From a virus: a stretch of 61,717 nucleotides of DNA. The notes beneath the pieces were generated by a model. The model ran no database searches, was not told where the DNA came from, and was given only the letters and a program-made list of their open reading frames with translations. The stretch is from IMG/VR virus record IMGVR_UViG_3300027896_000040, positions 1-61,717 of that record. The stretch is one strand, 5' to 3'. Positions 22,730 through 32,524 of this stretch are shown here, piece after piece. The position numbers and the translations under genes were made by a program. How positions within the stretch are numbered: the stretch's first letter is position 1; each line of letters starts with the position of its first letter.

Positions 22730-23158
22730 TTATAAAGACTCACCACCAATTGTTGTTCTTAAAGTATCAGCAAGTTTTACAATTAACTCCATTTTTTTAT
22801 CGTAATATTTTCCACTAATAGTAGTTTCATTTCTTTCACGTTCTTGTAACTCCACTGTTACCTTTTTAAGCAATTCAATTTGATGTAAGATACGTTTATT
22901 ATAAGGACGACCACTAGCATATAGCTCCACATCTGATATTTTATCTACTAAACCATCTAAAACTAAAGAACTGCCTTTACTAATTGGTTGGTTAATAGCC
23001 AAGTATTTTGCAACAATTTCAATATCAACAGCTCTATTATATTCTTGAGCATCGTAGTGAGGGTAATGGCCAAGTACGCCATCTATAATGACTGCTGGTT
23101 TAATTGATGTACACCCTGTCAATGCAAATCCTAAAAATAAAATTGCTATTTTACGCAT
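22730..23158 (-). CDS. Lipoprotein, 142 aa
   Basis: Signal peptide MRKIAILFLGFALTGC with lipobox LTGC, then a soluble helical domain (LLKKVTVELQERERNE). It lies right after the small helical gene in the same direction. Probably anchored in the envelope. Whether it belongs to the curli unit is unknown. Confidence 0.7.
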   Translation of the reverse strand: MRKIAILFLGFALTGCTSIKPAVIIDGVLGHYPHYDAQEYNRAVDIEIVAKYLAINQPISKGSSLVLDGLVDKISDVELYASGRPYNKRILHQIELLKKVTVELQERERNETTISGKYYDKKMELIVKLADTLRTTIGGESL

Positions 23159-23260
23159 ATAATTTATTTAATAAAAATTCAGGCGCTGACTTTATTGTCC
23201 GAGTCCGCCAGAAGGACAAGTTGTCATTTCCCTTTGAAATTATCTCGGGATATGATAGTG

Positions 23261-23599
23261 TTATACAGCTGGATAAACATGAGGATTATTTCTATGAAGG
23301 GTCCGCTGCAAATTTATTTTCTGTTCTTTATCTCTAGTATCACGCAAGTAGTCCACGTACTTGAAAAGATGGTTTGATGCTTCATCAAAAGTATCATAAC
23401 TAAACTTTTTAGCATTAACATCTGCACCATTTGGGTAACCAATTTGTGTGCAACCGTTAACAGCTGGTACAAACTTACCATCAGCTTTATAGATGGTTAA
23501 GTAGCAACAACGATAGTCGCCATACTCCCACGCACCACCCATATCAAGCCATTCATTAGGACGTGCATAGCATTCTGGTCTGTAACGAGCTTTACCCAT
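23261..23599 (-). CDS. Hypothetical protein, 112 aa
   Basis: Cys- and Tyr-rich N-terminal part (MGKARYRPECYARPNEWLDM, GDYRCCYLTIY), helical C-terminal half. Promoter-like motif five nt upstream. No family recognised. Confidence 0.65.
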   Translation of the reverse strand: MGKARYRPECYARPNEWLDMGGAWEYGDYRCCYLTIYKADGKFVPAVNGCTQIGYPNGADVNAKKFSYDTFDEASNHLFKYVDYLRDTRDKEQKINLQRTLHRNNPHVYPAV

Positions 23600-23604
23600 C
23601 CCTA

Positions 23605-23620
23605 ATTATATCATAGTTCC
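23605..23620 (-). promoter_or_regulatory. GGAAC-N4-ATATAAT promoter-like motif
   Basis: Five nt from the ATG of 23261-23599. The TAG stop of the upstream gene overlaps its first G (TAGGAAC). Confidence 0.6.
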
Positions 23621-23826
23621 TAGTACTCGTCGTCTTCTTCTTTTTCGTCGTAATTAGGATCTTCACTCTCGACTACACTAATAAATTCATCAGATAAAAA
23701 AGCTAACTTACGGGCTGCAACTTGCTCTTTATCAGATAAACTATCCATACCATAAGTAGCTAAGTACTCTAAGGCATCAACATAATCTTCATGAAGATCT
23801 TGGAAACGTTGTAAGTTCTTTGCCAT
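23620..23826 (-). CDS. Acidic protein, 68 aa
   Basis: Helical with a strongly acidic C-terminus (SEDPNYDEKEEDDEY); ends in TAG. Acidic mimic proteins are common among phage early genes, but nothing specific is visible. Confidence 0.6.
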   Translation of the reverse strand: MAKNLQRFQDLHEDYVDALEYLATYGMDSLSDKEQVAARKLAFLSDEFISVVESEDPNYDEKEEDDEY

Positions 23827-23848
23827 AATAATATATATTTAAATTTGT

Positions 23849-24925
23849 TTAGTTTGAAAGTTGTAAATCATTCTTTACCATTTTTTTTACTAATTCGTTG
23901 AATGATACTTTTGGTTTCCATAACAATTCTGTTCTTGCTTTATTTGAATTGCCAAGTAAAGTATTTACTTCTGCTGGTCTATATAAATCTTTACTGACGG
24001 CTACAAGTGTATGTTTTTTGTACTTAAAAACTTCATCTTCTGGATTAACACCTTTTACCCAGCTTCCTTTAATGCCAACAGCTTGAAATGCTAACTCTAC
24101 AAATTCTCTTACTGAATGATTTTCATTAGATGAAAGTAAATACTCTTTTACTGGACCTGTTTGATTGAGCATTAACCAAATACCTTCAACAAAATCTTCT
24201 GCATCACTCCAATCTCTTGTTGCTTCTAAATTGCCTAGCAATAGTGGTTCAAACGTTTGCTTCTTTGCGATAGCCTTTTTAATACGTGCAACATTTTTTG
24301 TGATTTTACGTGTTACAAACTCTTCACCACGTCTTGTACCTTCATGGTTAAATAATAAACCTTGCACTGCATACAAGCCGTATGACTCTCTATACACTTT
24401 AACTAGCTGTCTAGATGCTGCTTTAGAAGCACCGTACGGTGAACGAGGTCTTAATGGGTGTTTTTCATCTTGAGGTGAATAAATTACATCACCAAATTCT
24501 TCAGATGAACCGGCTTGGTAAAGTCTGCATGTTGGGCTATATGATCTAATAGCTTCTAAAATATGCAGAGTTGATGTTGCATTTGTCTCCCAAGTTTGAT
24601 AAGCAAAATCCCAACTACTACCAACAAAGCTCTGTGCTGCTAAGTTAATGAAGTATAATGGTTTAATTATCTCTACAGCTCTAGAAATAGAATGGCTATC
24701 AATTAAATCGAAATTTATTAGATGAAATCTATCACTTTTTATATGCCTGAGATTAATATGGTTATTAACACTTAAACGTCTTACACATCCAAATATTTCT
24801 AAATCTGTATTCTTAAGAAGAAAATCTACCATGTGTGATCCGTCTTGACCAGTAACACCGGTAACTATGACACAATTTTTATCACGTGCAAATAATGCTG
24901 CAGTATCTATATTAATGACGTTCAT
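23849..24925 (-). CDS. gmd: GDP-mannose 4,6-dehydratase
   Basis: 358 aa from MNVINIDTAALF; an in-frame ATG at 25019-25021 would overlap the upstream gene by 47 bases. SDR fold: NAD(P)-binding VTGVTGQDGSHMVDFL, active-site AGSSEEFGDV (Ser/Thr and Glu), catalytic YGASK, then FNHEGTRRGEEFVTRKIT, which is the Gmd signature (NHESPRRGETFVTRKI), and RDWSDAEDFVEG. The enzyme converts GDP-D-mannose to GDP-4-keto-6-deoxy-D-mannose, precursor of fucose, rhamnose and perosamine sugars. It heads a glycosylation island that supplies and transfers sugars. Confidence 0.92.
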   Translation of the reverse strand: MNVINIDTAALFARDKNCVIVTGVTGQDGSHMVDFLLKNTDLEIFGCVRRLSVNNHINLRHIKSDRFHLINFDLIDSHSISRAVEIIKPLYFINLAAQSFVGSSWDFAYQTWETNATSTLHILEAIRSYSPTCRLYQAGSSEEFGDVIYSPQDEKHPLRPRSPYGASKAASRQLVKVYRESYGLYAVQGLLFNHEGTRRGEEFVTRKITKNVARIKKAIAKKQTFEPLLLGNLEATRDWSDAEDFVEGIWLMLNQTGPVKEYLLSSNENHSVREFVELAFQAVGIKGSWVKGVNPEDEVFKYKKHTLVAVSKDLYRPAEVNTLLGNSNKARTELLWKPKVSFNELVKKMVKNDLQLSN

Positions 24926-24974
24926 GTTATCTATTTTTTTAGATGTGTAATCTTTTGAAGGGGTAATCACAGTT

Positions 24975-26789
24975 TTAATTCTCTCTTCTTTCTTCCGGTT
25001 TGTAGTAAACAATTCTGTCATGTTTAACTGGAGCAGCTAATAACACTGCTGGTTGTAAATTCTTCTTTAATGTTTCTTGAAACATGTAAGACATCCAAGT
25101 TTGTTCGAACGGATGGGCCCATTTTGTATCGATAAACATCTTCTTATTACCTTTTTTATCTACAATCATCGGCCAGTTAGCATAATAGATTTCGCCGGTA
25201 ATATAACTCAATTCATCTTGAACATCTATTCTATCAAATTTAGTTCTTGGTGCGTATGGATCAAGTCCCGATACTGGCAACTTATCATAATCAGGCCATA
25301 AAGCTGTACGAACTGTTTGCGGTACATTATACCAAGATACTTGTATATTGTTGTCCATATACACTTCAGTGTACGATAGCTTTAAAAAGTCAAACTGCTC
25401 ACGTGCCATAATCTTATGCACTTTTGTATAAAGATCAGGTACATACTTTACAAGCCCATTACGGCAAGTAAGAGGTAAATCTCTTGGACCGTAAAATCCC
25501 ATATCGTCTTCAAAGAAGAAATAATAATCACTATCTGAATCATGGAAGTGTTCTGCAGCAAATTGCCTACCACCGCATATACCTCCATTCTTGCCCGTTA
25601 CAATATGTTCAAAGCCGTACTTATCTGCAATAGCTTTATTACCAACTATAGCCATTGCATCGGTAGAATTATCAATAAGAACTTTTCTTGGCTTATTCAA
25701 CCAATCTGGAGAGTTTGCAATCCAAGTTTGAATAGTATGCTCAATCTGCTGAGGAAAGTTAAATGTGAGCATGTAAAGGGTTGTTTTATCAACGGTCTCA
25801 TTATAAGAGCCTTTTGGTAACACATTCTTTCTATCTTGAATTGGTACCAACTCTACCTTATCTTGCAAAAGGTTTTGGATAAATTTAACAATCAAACCAT
25901 TTTCATCTAACTGATAACGCCTATAGATATGTGGTTCAGAGTTAGCCATAATGCTAAATATGCTCTCTTCTGTACCCATATAGCCATTACTAAGTGTATC
26001 ATTTAATAATGAATAATATGTACCATTAGCCTGTGATAAAAAGTCTTTATGACCACCAAACAACCCACCCCTACAAACATACTTTACATCATTATGTGCG
26101 TAACGGTCAATAGCTTTCTTATCAAACCCATGTATCTCAGATTTTGTTTCGTATGGATAACTTAAGAATAAGAATGTCTTTAAAAGGGGGGTAATCTTTG
26201 TTAATGCTTTATCATTAACAAAGAAGTTCTCGTAAACTGTATTAGTAATGCCAGCATCTAACCAAATGAAGTAATCAGTGTTAAATGCATTTATTACCTT
26301 GGCATCATGCAACATAAACATCTTAGACTGTACAATAGGGTTGTAATATTCTAATACTGTTTGCGGTGCTGACTTTAACCAACCATTCTCACCTGTCTGG
26401 TTAAACCAGTTTGGATCATTTCTTATCTTTTGTGTATTGTCCCAAAAAGGGGCATAGTAATTGCTCTTAATATCTTCTAACTCTAAAATCTTTACAATAG
26501 TATTATCTTTGCTGCGTCTCTCCCAAACAAAATCTTCTAACTCCTTAGGGACGTATATAAACATATACTGCTCCATTTGCAGAATCTTTTCAAAACATTC
26601 TTTGTAATGATCAAAGCTACGTCCTGGCTTACTTAAATTCCAAAGACCAGTTACTACTGTAAGCTTATCATCAGTTACTTGAGGCTTCTTACGCTGAAAC
26701 TCTATAAGCTGTTCATGTGAGTATTTGTTCAACGCAGACTCAATAGCTGTCTTACCATACTTTTCAATTAAACTTTCAACAGGGAGCAT
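24975..26789 (-). CDS. Two-domain glycosyltransferase (HtrL/YibB-like + GT-A)
   Basis: 604 aa. The N-terminal half (LTVVTGLWNLSKPGRSF ... YFIWLDAGITNTVYENF ... GGLFGGHKDF) resembles the HtrL/YibB family, thought to be glycosyltransferase-like. The C-terminal half (from about 340) is a GT-A domain: TLYMLTFNFPQQIEHTIQTW, nucleotide-sugar region GKNGGICGGRQFAAEHF and the metal-binding EDD in YYFFFEDDMGFYG. It probably transfers two sugars in sequence. No membrane segment. Confidence 0.75.
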   Translation of the reverse strand: MLPVESLIEKYGKTAIESALNKYSHEQLIEFQRKKPQVTDDKLTVVTGLWNLSKPGRSFDHYKECFEKILQMEQYMFIYVPKELEDFVWERRSKDNTIVKILELEDIKSNYYAPFWDNTQKIRNDPNWFNQTGENGWLKSAPQTVLEYYNPIVQSKMFMLHDAKVINAFNTDYFIWLDAGITNTVYENFFVNDKALTKITPLLKTFLFLSYPYETKSEIHGFDKKAIDRYAHNDVKYVCRGGLFGGHKDFLSQANGTYYSLLNDTLSNGYMGTEESIFSIMANSEPHIYRRYQLDENGLIVKFIQNLLQDKVELVPIQDRKNVLPKGSYNETVDKTTLYMLTFNFPQQIEHTIQTWIANSPDWLNKPRKVLIDNSTDAMAIVGNKAIADKYGFEHIVTGKNGGICGGRQFAAEHFHDSDSDYYFFFEDDMGFYGPRDLPLTCRNGLVKYVPDLYTKVHKIMAREQFDFLKLSYTEVYMDNNIQVSWYNVPQTVRTALWPDYDKLPVSGLDPYAPRTKFDRIDVQDELSYITGEIYYANWPMIVDKKGNKKMFIDTKWAHPFEQTWMSYMFQETLKKNLQPAVLLAAPVKHDRIVYYKPEERREN

Positions 26790-26803
26790 AATATAATTTT
26801 ATA

Positions 26804-28618
26804 TTAACTAATATACTTTTCAATCATTTGAGAGGTAAATATATTCTTTTTATATTTAGCTACGTTATTGTTCTTGAAGATGTTACAACCTTCAGCACCT
26901 TCATGTGATGTATGAGCTAGTACCGGGAATGTAATAGCACCGCCACCCTTTTGCCAATCATCTACTGTTTCATAGTACGGTGTTAAAGTTTCGTGATAAG
27001 TGGTTACTCTCTTTATACCTTTAAAGCCAAGGTATGCTGATACAAATGAATCATCACACCATGTGTAGTATTCATCCATAAGTTGCTTTAAATCATCTTC
27101 AAAGTACTTACGTTTGTAAGAAATGGACTTATAATGTTGTAAGGTTTTTGTCTTTACATGCTTTCTAACAGCAGTTAAATAATGATCTCTTACATCATTA
27201 TAAATAGGTTGCCAGCAAGCAAGACCATCATAACCAACAGCACTATTTGGAAACTTGAATTGATTAATGATTTGCTCTTTGAGCATATCTTCATGGTAAA
27301 CTAAATCATCATCAACCACTACAATAAAGCTTTCTGGGTCTTTTACTCTTAATAACGTTGGGTATAATTTAGTAATTGGTCCAAAGTCATCAGTTCTAAA
27401 GATTTTAAAGCGAGGAAACTGATTTGGTAAATCTAATACCCAATTTGGTATCTCATACTTTTCACCAGTACTCTTACAAACAAATGGTACATTGAAATGA
27501 ATTTCATACTCACCTGGATAATTTTGCATAAGCAAAGAGTAAATGCATTTAGTAATACCATTGGGTTTGGTGTCAGCTAGTCTTGTTGGTACTGTAGTGA
27601 AGGTGATAACTGGCTTTACCGGCCATACAAAGTTATTCATGTCAACAGCTACTGGAATAGCATCACCTGGGGGGTATTTTGTATCAGATGGTATTGCAAC
27701 TGGTGTAGCTACTTTAGCTTGTTCAGGCTTGGGCTCATCAGCCTCAGAGAACGGTGGTTCATAGTACCAGTTATCACAATCAAACTTTAACACTGACTCT
27801 AAATCTTTCCTAACAAAGCCTAAATGATTACCAGTCTTTTGTCTAAACAAATTAAAACCGGTATCAGTTGCATAAGATAATTGCTTTAAAATAGGGTAAT
27901 GGTGAGAATGCTTACCAAGCCCACAAGCAGAGTAATTAACTGGGATAAAGTTATTTTCTTTATCCCAAGCTAACATTATAAAGTTAATTTTCTTCTTTCT
28001 CAAATAATAACCAACAACAAGATCATCACTATCAGCAACACCTAAGTACTCATCAGTAAAAAAGTCATCACCAAAGAACTTACGTTTATAAGTTACAGAA
28101 TGCCAATGGCCTGGTATAGCTGCATACGTGTCGTGCTTTAAAGGAAAAAAAGCATGTGTACCCAACAATATATACTTCTTTATACCATTCTTATCAATAA
28201 ACTCTCTCTTATCAACAATGTTATCACCTCTGAATCCTATAGCAGTGTTTGGATACTTATCCATTCTTGCAGACACATACTCTATAAGATCATCATAATA
28301 AACATGATCGTCATCTAAAGTAATAATAACATCTTCTGGGTCGGTAACAATGTTAAAACAGCCAATAACCTTTTCAATTGGACCCCTATCAGTGTCTATT
28401 CTATTGATAATAAGTTTTGGGTTCGATGCTGCTAATTGTGTTAGTTCATCTGGTACAATATAAGGCATGTTTCTGTTCTTATAAATTTTTGGAATGTTGA
28501 TAACTACTTTATAGTCCCTATCTGTCTTTTGGTTTATTAATGATAATACATTTTGCTTAAACTCTGGCCAAGTTGATAGCCTTTCTGGGACTGTAGTCAA
28601 TGAAATATAAGTGCTCAT
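26804..28618 (-). CDS. Two-domain GT-A glycosyltransferase
   Basis: 604 aa from MSTYISLTTVPERLSTWPEF; a longer frame into the upstream gene is rejected because this ATG lies one base after its TAA. Two similar domains: (1) ISLTTVPERL ... DRGPIEKVIGCF ... VIITLDDDHVYYDDL; (2) ITFTTVPTRLADTKP ... DFGPITKLYPTL ... FIVVVDDDLVYHEDML. The DDD motifs are the metal/sugar-nucleotide site. Domain 1 is nearly the same as the single-domain protein at 30338-31237, so the island grew by duplication and fusion. Acceptor unknown. Confidence 0.8.
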   Translation of the reverse strand: MSTYISLTTVPERLSTWPEFKQNVLSLINQKTDRDYKVVINIPKIYKNRNMPYIVPDELTQLAASNPKLIINRIDTDRGPIEKVIGCFNIVTDPEDVIITLDDDHVYYDDLIEYVSARMDKYPNTAIGFRGDNIVDKREFIDKNGIKKYILLGTHAFFPLKHDTYAAIPGHWHSVTYKRKFFGDDFFTDEYLGVADSDDLVVGYYLRKKKINFIMLAWDKENNFIPVNYSACGLGKHSHHYPILKQLSYATDTGFNLFRQKTGNHLGFVRKDLESVLKFDCDNWYYEPPFSEADEPKPEQAKVATPVAIPSDTKYPPGDAIPVAVDMNNFVWPVKPVITFTTVPTRLADTKPNGITKCIYSLLMQNYPGEYEIHFNVPFVCKSTGEKYEIPNWVLDLPNQFPRFKIFRTDDFGPITKLYPTLLRVKDPESFIVVVDDDLVYHEDMLKEQIINQFKFPNSAVGYDGLACWQPIYNDVRDHYLTAVRKHVKTKTLQHYKSISYKRKYFEDDLKQLMDEYYTWCDDSFVSAYLGFKGIKRVTTYHETLTPYYETVDDWQKGGGAITFPVLAHTSHEGAEGCNIFKNNNVAKYKKNIFTSQMIEKYIS

Positions 28619-28619
28619 T

Positions 28620-29573
28620 TTAATAGTAATTTTTTTGTTGCTTATCGTAAAAGTATATATCAAATTCTGGCTTGTTTCTCAAGTCACATTCATTGACTAT
28701 TTCGAATATTTTTTGCTGAACCCAATTATCGGGAGCTAAATTGTTGCCTGGTCTACCAGGCAAAGTAAACTTACCATGCCCTACCATCTCTACGTATGTT
28801 ATAATAAACTTTTGATTAGCATAAGGATAGTAATCAAACGTCATATACTTACTGCATAATGTTCTAAACATATAATCTTCATTAGAAGACCAAGGGAGAT
28901 AATAGTCTAATGAACCAACATGATGATCACGATATGTACCGTTTTTACCTTTGATATGGGAGCTATCTAAATGGTGCAATCTACAATCTGGATTATATTT
29001 GAAAAGCTCTTTATATGATGACTTTCTCCATATACAAGGTTGTACGCTAAATTGATGCATATGCCCATCACCAACATAATATAGTTCATCACTTTTAAAG
29101 CCATATTTTTCACTAAAAGGAAACAACTTAAAAAAGTTTGGAGGTTGCTGTGTTTTATTGTGGTTTTCTGGCTGAAACGATGAAAATGTATAATTGTCTA
29201 CTTTTTCATTTGTAAAGATATTAATAAGTTTGTTAAGTGATTCAAAATCCAAATCACTAGTTAGCATATAATCTTCACAAAAGTAAAAGATAAAATCTTC
29301 TGTAATCGAATCAATAGCATGTGCCATTACAGGAGCAAAATGATGACCACCTGGATCAAAAGGTATTTGTGGCGACAAATAATTTACTTTATCACAATAT
29401 GGCAAGTTTGAAACATCATTAAATCTGTTTAGTGCAACTGAAATGTTAATGTTATCTAAACCCACATATTTATCAAAATACTTTAAACAAATACCTGCTA
29501 AAGGTATAGTTCTTTCATTGCAATAAATTACAAAGTGTGTATTAGGTACTTTGTTGTGGTTCTTTAAAATCAT
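28620..29573 (-). CDS. Glycosyltransferase-like protein, 317 aa
   Basis: HFVIYCNERTIPLAGICLKY near the start, an acidic motif FIFYFCEDYMLTSD in the place of the GT-A DxD, and later SNEDYMFRTLCSKYMTF. This layout fits a GT-A-type transferase or a related sugar-binding domain. It overlaps the methyltransferase gene by 32 bases and is coupled to the downstream transferase. Confidence 0.55.
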   Translation of the reverse strand: MILKNHNKVPNTHFVIYCNERTIPLAGICLKYFDKYVGLDNINISVALNRFNDVSNLPYCDKVNYLSPQIPFDPGGHHFAPVMAHAIDSITEDFIFYFCEDYMLTSDLDFESLNKLINIFTNEKVDNYTFSSFQPENHNKTQQPPNFFKLFPFSEKYGFKSDELYYVGDGHMHQFSVQPCIWRKSSYKELFKYNPDCRLHHLDSSHIKGKNGTYRDHHVGSLDYYLPWSSNEDYMFRTLCSKYMTFDYYPYANQKFIITYVEMVGHGKFTLPGRPGNNLAPDNWVQQKIFEIVNECDLRNKPEFDIYFYDKQQKNYY

Positions 29574-30333
29574 GTAAGAAACTTAAATCAAGATCTTTAT
29601 CGCCTGGGTTAGCTCTATTTCTGCAATCTAGCTTTTCTATAGGATAGTTTTGAGTATCCGGGGCAATATAATTAACAAATCTTTTATTTTCAAATGTTAC
29701 TTCCCAAACTCTTGGGATAGTATAGATTACCGATTTTGAATCGTGAATCTTTTGCTCATACTTAAAAACTTCACCCCAATTGTTACCATGGACATGTGTA
29801 AGAACAAAGTACTCATTAAGTCTGTTGATAATAACTTCAGCCTTCTGTCTCCATTCTGGACCATCAAGCCAATGTATTTCTAAAATGATACCAGTACAAT
29901 ACTTTGCAATTTCAGCAATATCTGTTTTTGCAAAGTAATCATACTCAGAGCCTTCAGTATCAATTTTTAATAATACATCCCCCTTAATGCCTAACTCTTT
30001 ATAAAGTTGAACAACCTCTTTAGCTGGTATATTATTAACATTAGTACCAGCTAAACCTAAACCTACCTTGTAAAAATAAATTTCTGGATCTTCTTTAGCA
30101 GGACGATCAACGAATGGGTCAAACATGTAAACTGGTTTCTTAAACCTTTTAGCAAAGTCAAACTCATATCTAGTCTCTCCACCCACACCAAAGGTAAATA
30201 AGCATGAACACTTATCTATCATCATTTGTGAACAGACATAACCACCATCTGAGTGCTCATTATCTCTTTCACTGTATGGTCCAACCCTGACTTTCTTCTC
30301 GTTAATAGTTTTTGGTTTTAATAAATGAAACAT
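29542..30333 (-). CDS. FkbM-type methyltransferase
   Basis: 263 aa. SAM-binding pattern: SCLFTFGVGGETRYEFDFAK (Gly-rich motif I), VYMFDPFVDRP (acidic end of strand 2), LLKIDTEGSEYDYFA (the FkbM hallmark K-x-D-x-EG-x-E) and ILEIHWLDGPEW. FkbM-like enzymes O-methylate sugars. Set among glycosyltransferases, it probably caps or decorates the glycan. Confidence 0.8.
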   Translation of the reverse strand: MFHLLKPKTINEKKVRVGPYSERDNEHSDGGYVCSQMMIDKCSCLFTFGVGGETRYEFDFAKRFKKPVYMFDPFVDRPAKEDPEIYFYKVGLGLAGTNVNNIPAKEVVQLYKELGIKGDVLLKIDTEGSEYDYFAKTDIAEIAKYCTGIILEIHWLDGPEWRQKAEVIINRLNEYFVLTHVHGNNWGEVFKYEQKIHDSKSVIYTIPRVWEVTFENKRFVNYIAPDTQNYPIEKLDCRNRANPGDKDLDLSFLHDFKEPQQST

Positions 30334-30337
30334 AAAT

Positions 30338-31237
30338 TTATTGTATTACATCTTCATCATATACTTTATCAAACCCACAGTTAATATAGTTTGTATCAAA
30401 ATCTTTTCTAACTACACCGTGTGTTGGGTTTTCTTTACAAGCATTTCTATAAACAGCAAACCCAGTATGTGATGGCATTGATAATTGTCTTTTAATAGGA
30501 TAATGAGATGAAGGTGTACCTATATCTTTACCATTATGTTTAACTAAACTATTAACTGGTATGAAGTTAGTTTCATCATCATAGGCTAACATAATAAAGT
30601 GTATTTTTTTAGCTCTTAAATAGTAGCTTATTGTTAAATCATCAGATTTAGCTACACCTAAAAATTCATCAGTAAAGAAATCATCTTGTATAAACTTACG
30701 TCTATATGTTACTGAATGCCAATGACCTGGTATAGTGGCATAGGTGTCATGTTTAACTGGAAAGTAAACACCATGAGAAGATATTAGAATAAACTTTTTA
30801 TTACCATTATCATCTATAAATGTTCTTTTTTCTAATGGATTATCTCCTCTAAAACCAACAGCATAGTTTGGATATTTTGGAAGCTTTTTAAGAATATACT
30901 CAATCATACTATCTTCATATGCATGATCATCATCTAAAGCTATAATAATATCTTCAGGGTCGTTAATAATGTTGAACCCACCTACTACCTTTTCAATAGG
31001 ACCCCTATCTGTGTTTATTCTATTTAAAATTAACTTTGGATTTTCATCTGCTAACTTTTGTAACTCAGCTGGTATAATGTAAGGGGAGTTATCTGGGACG
31101 TACACATAAGGTATATTAAATATAACCTTATACTCTTTATCAGTTTTTTGATTGAGCAATGAAGTTATATTTTCAATTACAGAAGGTACATCTGCCAATC
31201 GTTTAGGTACTGTTGTCAAAGATATGAATATTCTCAT
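30338..31237 (-). CDS. GT-A glycosyltransferase, 299 aa
   Basis: ISLTTVPKRLADVPSVIENI, DRGPIEKVVGGFNIINDPED, IIALDDDHAYEDSM (DDD), and KSDDLTISYYLRAKK (downstream acidic motif). Highly similar across its full length to domain 1 of 26804-28618. Probably the ancestral single-domain form. Confidence 0.8.
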   Translation of the reverse strand: MRIFISLTTVPKRLADVPSVIENITSLLNQKTDKEYKVIFNIPYVYVPDNSPYIIPAELQKLADENPKLILNRINTDRGPIEKVVGGFNIINDPEDIIIALDDDHAYEDSMIEYILKKLPKYPNYAVGFRGDNPLEKRTFIDDNGNKKFILISSHGVYFPVKHDTYATIPGHWHSVTYRRKFIQDDFFTDEFLGVAKSDDLTISYYLRAKKIHFIMLAYDDETNFIPVNSLVKHNGKDIGTPSSHYPIKRQLSMPSHTGFAVYRNACKENPTHGVVRKDFDTNYINCGFDKVYDEDVIQ

Positions 31238-31243
31238 AAAAAA

Positions 31244-32524
31244 TTATTTATTAATGATATGTTCTATACGTTCTGCCCAGCCTTGTGATTTACTATGAGC
31301 CCAGATAACCCACTTATGAGGCTTCTTATCAGTTAAGAAGAACCGTTCAAAACTTGTCCAGTTATCTTTACGCGACATAATTTCTTTGACTTGTGCTTCA
31401 GTTAAATCTTCTCTTTGAACTGCAATACCGTTTTCATCATCAAACGCTACAACCCAAAAGTCATAATCATTCAATTTAAAATTACTCTTATCAAAGTTAA
31501 CTAAACAATAGAAAGAAGATGCAAAAGACTTCTCCCACTCTTCCTCATTATTAATTGGAGGGTTAGGTGGAAAGTTATTATGAACTGTGTACATCTGCAC
31601 TGCTTTACGCTTGAAATGCACACCAGCATACTTCTCATAATCTCTTAACGTTCTCACTGTACCAAGATCATAGCCAGTTAAATCTACATCATCATCTTTT
31701 TGAGTACGTAAAAGGTTACGAATACGCTTCCATGCTGCTTGTTGCTGTGCATACCAATCAACACCCCGCTTATATTGATCGTCCCATACTAACTTACCAG
31801 ATCTTTCCTCTCTCATTGTTGCATGCCATATAACTATCTTATGTGGGTGGAATAGATCGTAACCATACGTAAACGAACGCACAGTCATGTTGAGCTCTTC
31901 ACCACTAAACACAATACCTGGATCGTGCTTAATGTCTTTAGCCCATTGAGTGCGAGCAAACAAAAAGTGTCCAGAAATGAATCTTGAATGCACTGGCTCT
32001 GTTCTTGATTGCCAACCTTGTAGTAAGCTTGGACGGATAAAGATGGTACCGTGTGGATAGAAGCAAGCAAACTGCTGTTGCCAAGGCTCCTGACAACGAC
32101 TTTTTGGATCATTGAACGGGTCATAGTATGGTAGATAAGCTGTAAGGATTGGTTTGAAGCCTTTGTCTTCTAGTCCTTTGTGCATACTAATCAAAGTTTC
32201 ATCCCAATCCTTAGTAAATCTATGGTGAGAGTCTAATTGTAATAGATACGTCTCATCTGTAATCATATTGTTGATGCGTTGGCGAGCGTATGGTAATCCT
32301 TTAGCTTCCGTATAAAGCATCTCATCTATCTTAAAACGTGAATCGTTTCTAAATTCATCAATGTTATCAAATTTATCATCCGGGTGATACTGCCTGCAAA
32401 TACCGAAAACTAAACGTGATGGGTCCTTTGCCTGTGCTAAGCAATCTTTAATTGTTGGTACTAATTCTGGCTCTCTGTAAGCTGGTAAGTGTACCAAAAT
32501 AGTTTCTTTGTTTTGCTTTTTCAT
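31244..32524 (-). CDS. GlcNAc-transferase-like glycosyltransferase (GT60 type)
   Basis: 426 aa. VHLPAYREPELVPTIKDCLA, TEAKGLPYARQRI, TYLLQLDSHHRFTKDWD (D-x-H in the DxD position) and GHFLFARTQWAKDI match the family of Skp1-type GlcNAc transferases (Pfam GlcNAc). The fungal and Dictyostelium members add GlcNAc to hydroxyproline; bacterial and phage members are uncharacterised. It overlaps its paralogue upstream by four bases. Confidence 0.8.
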   Translation of the reverse strand: MKKQNKETILVHLPAYREPELVPTIKDCLAQAKDPSRLVFGICRQYHPDDKFDNIDEFRNDSRFKIDEMLYTEAKGLPYARQRINNMITDETYLLQLDSHHRFTKDWDETLISMHKGLEDKGFKPILTAYLPYYDPFNDPKSRCQEPWQQQFACFYPHGTIFIRPSLLQGWQSRTEPVHSRFISGHFLFARTQWAKDIKHDPGIVFSGEELNMTVRSFTYGYDLFHPHKIVIWHATMREERSGKLVWDDQYKRGVDWYAQQQAAWKRIRNLLRTQKDDDVDLTGYDLGTVRTLRDYEKYAGVHFKRKAVQMYTVHNNFPPNPPINNEEEWEKSFASSFYCLVNFDKSNFKLNDYDFWVVAFDDENGIAVQREDLTEAQVKEIMSRKDNWTSFERFFLTDKKPHKWVIWAHSKSQGWAERIEHIINK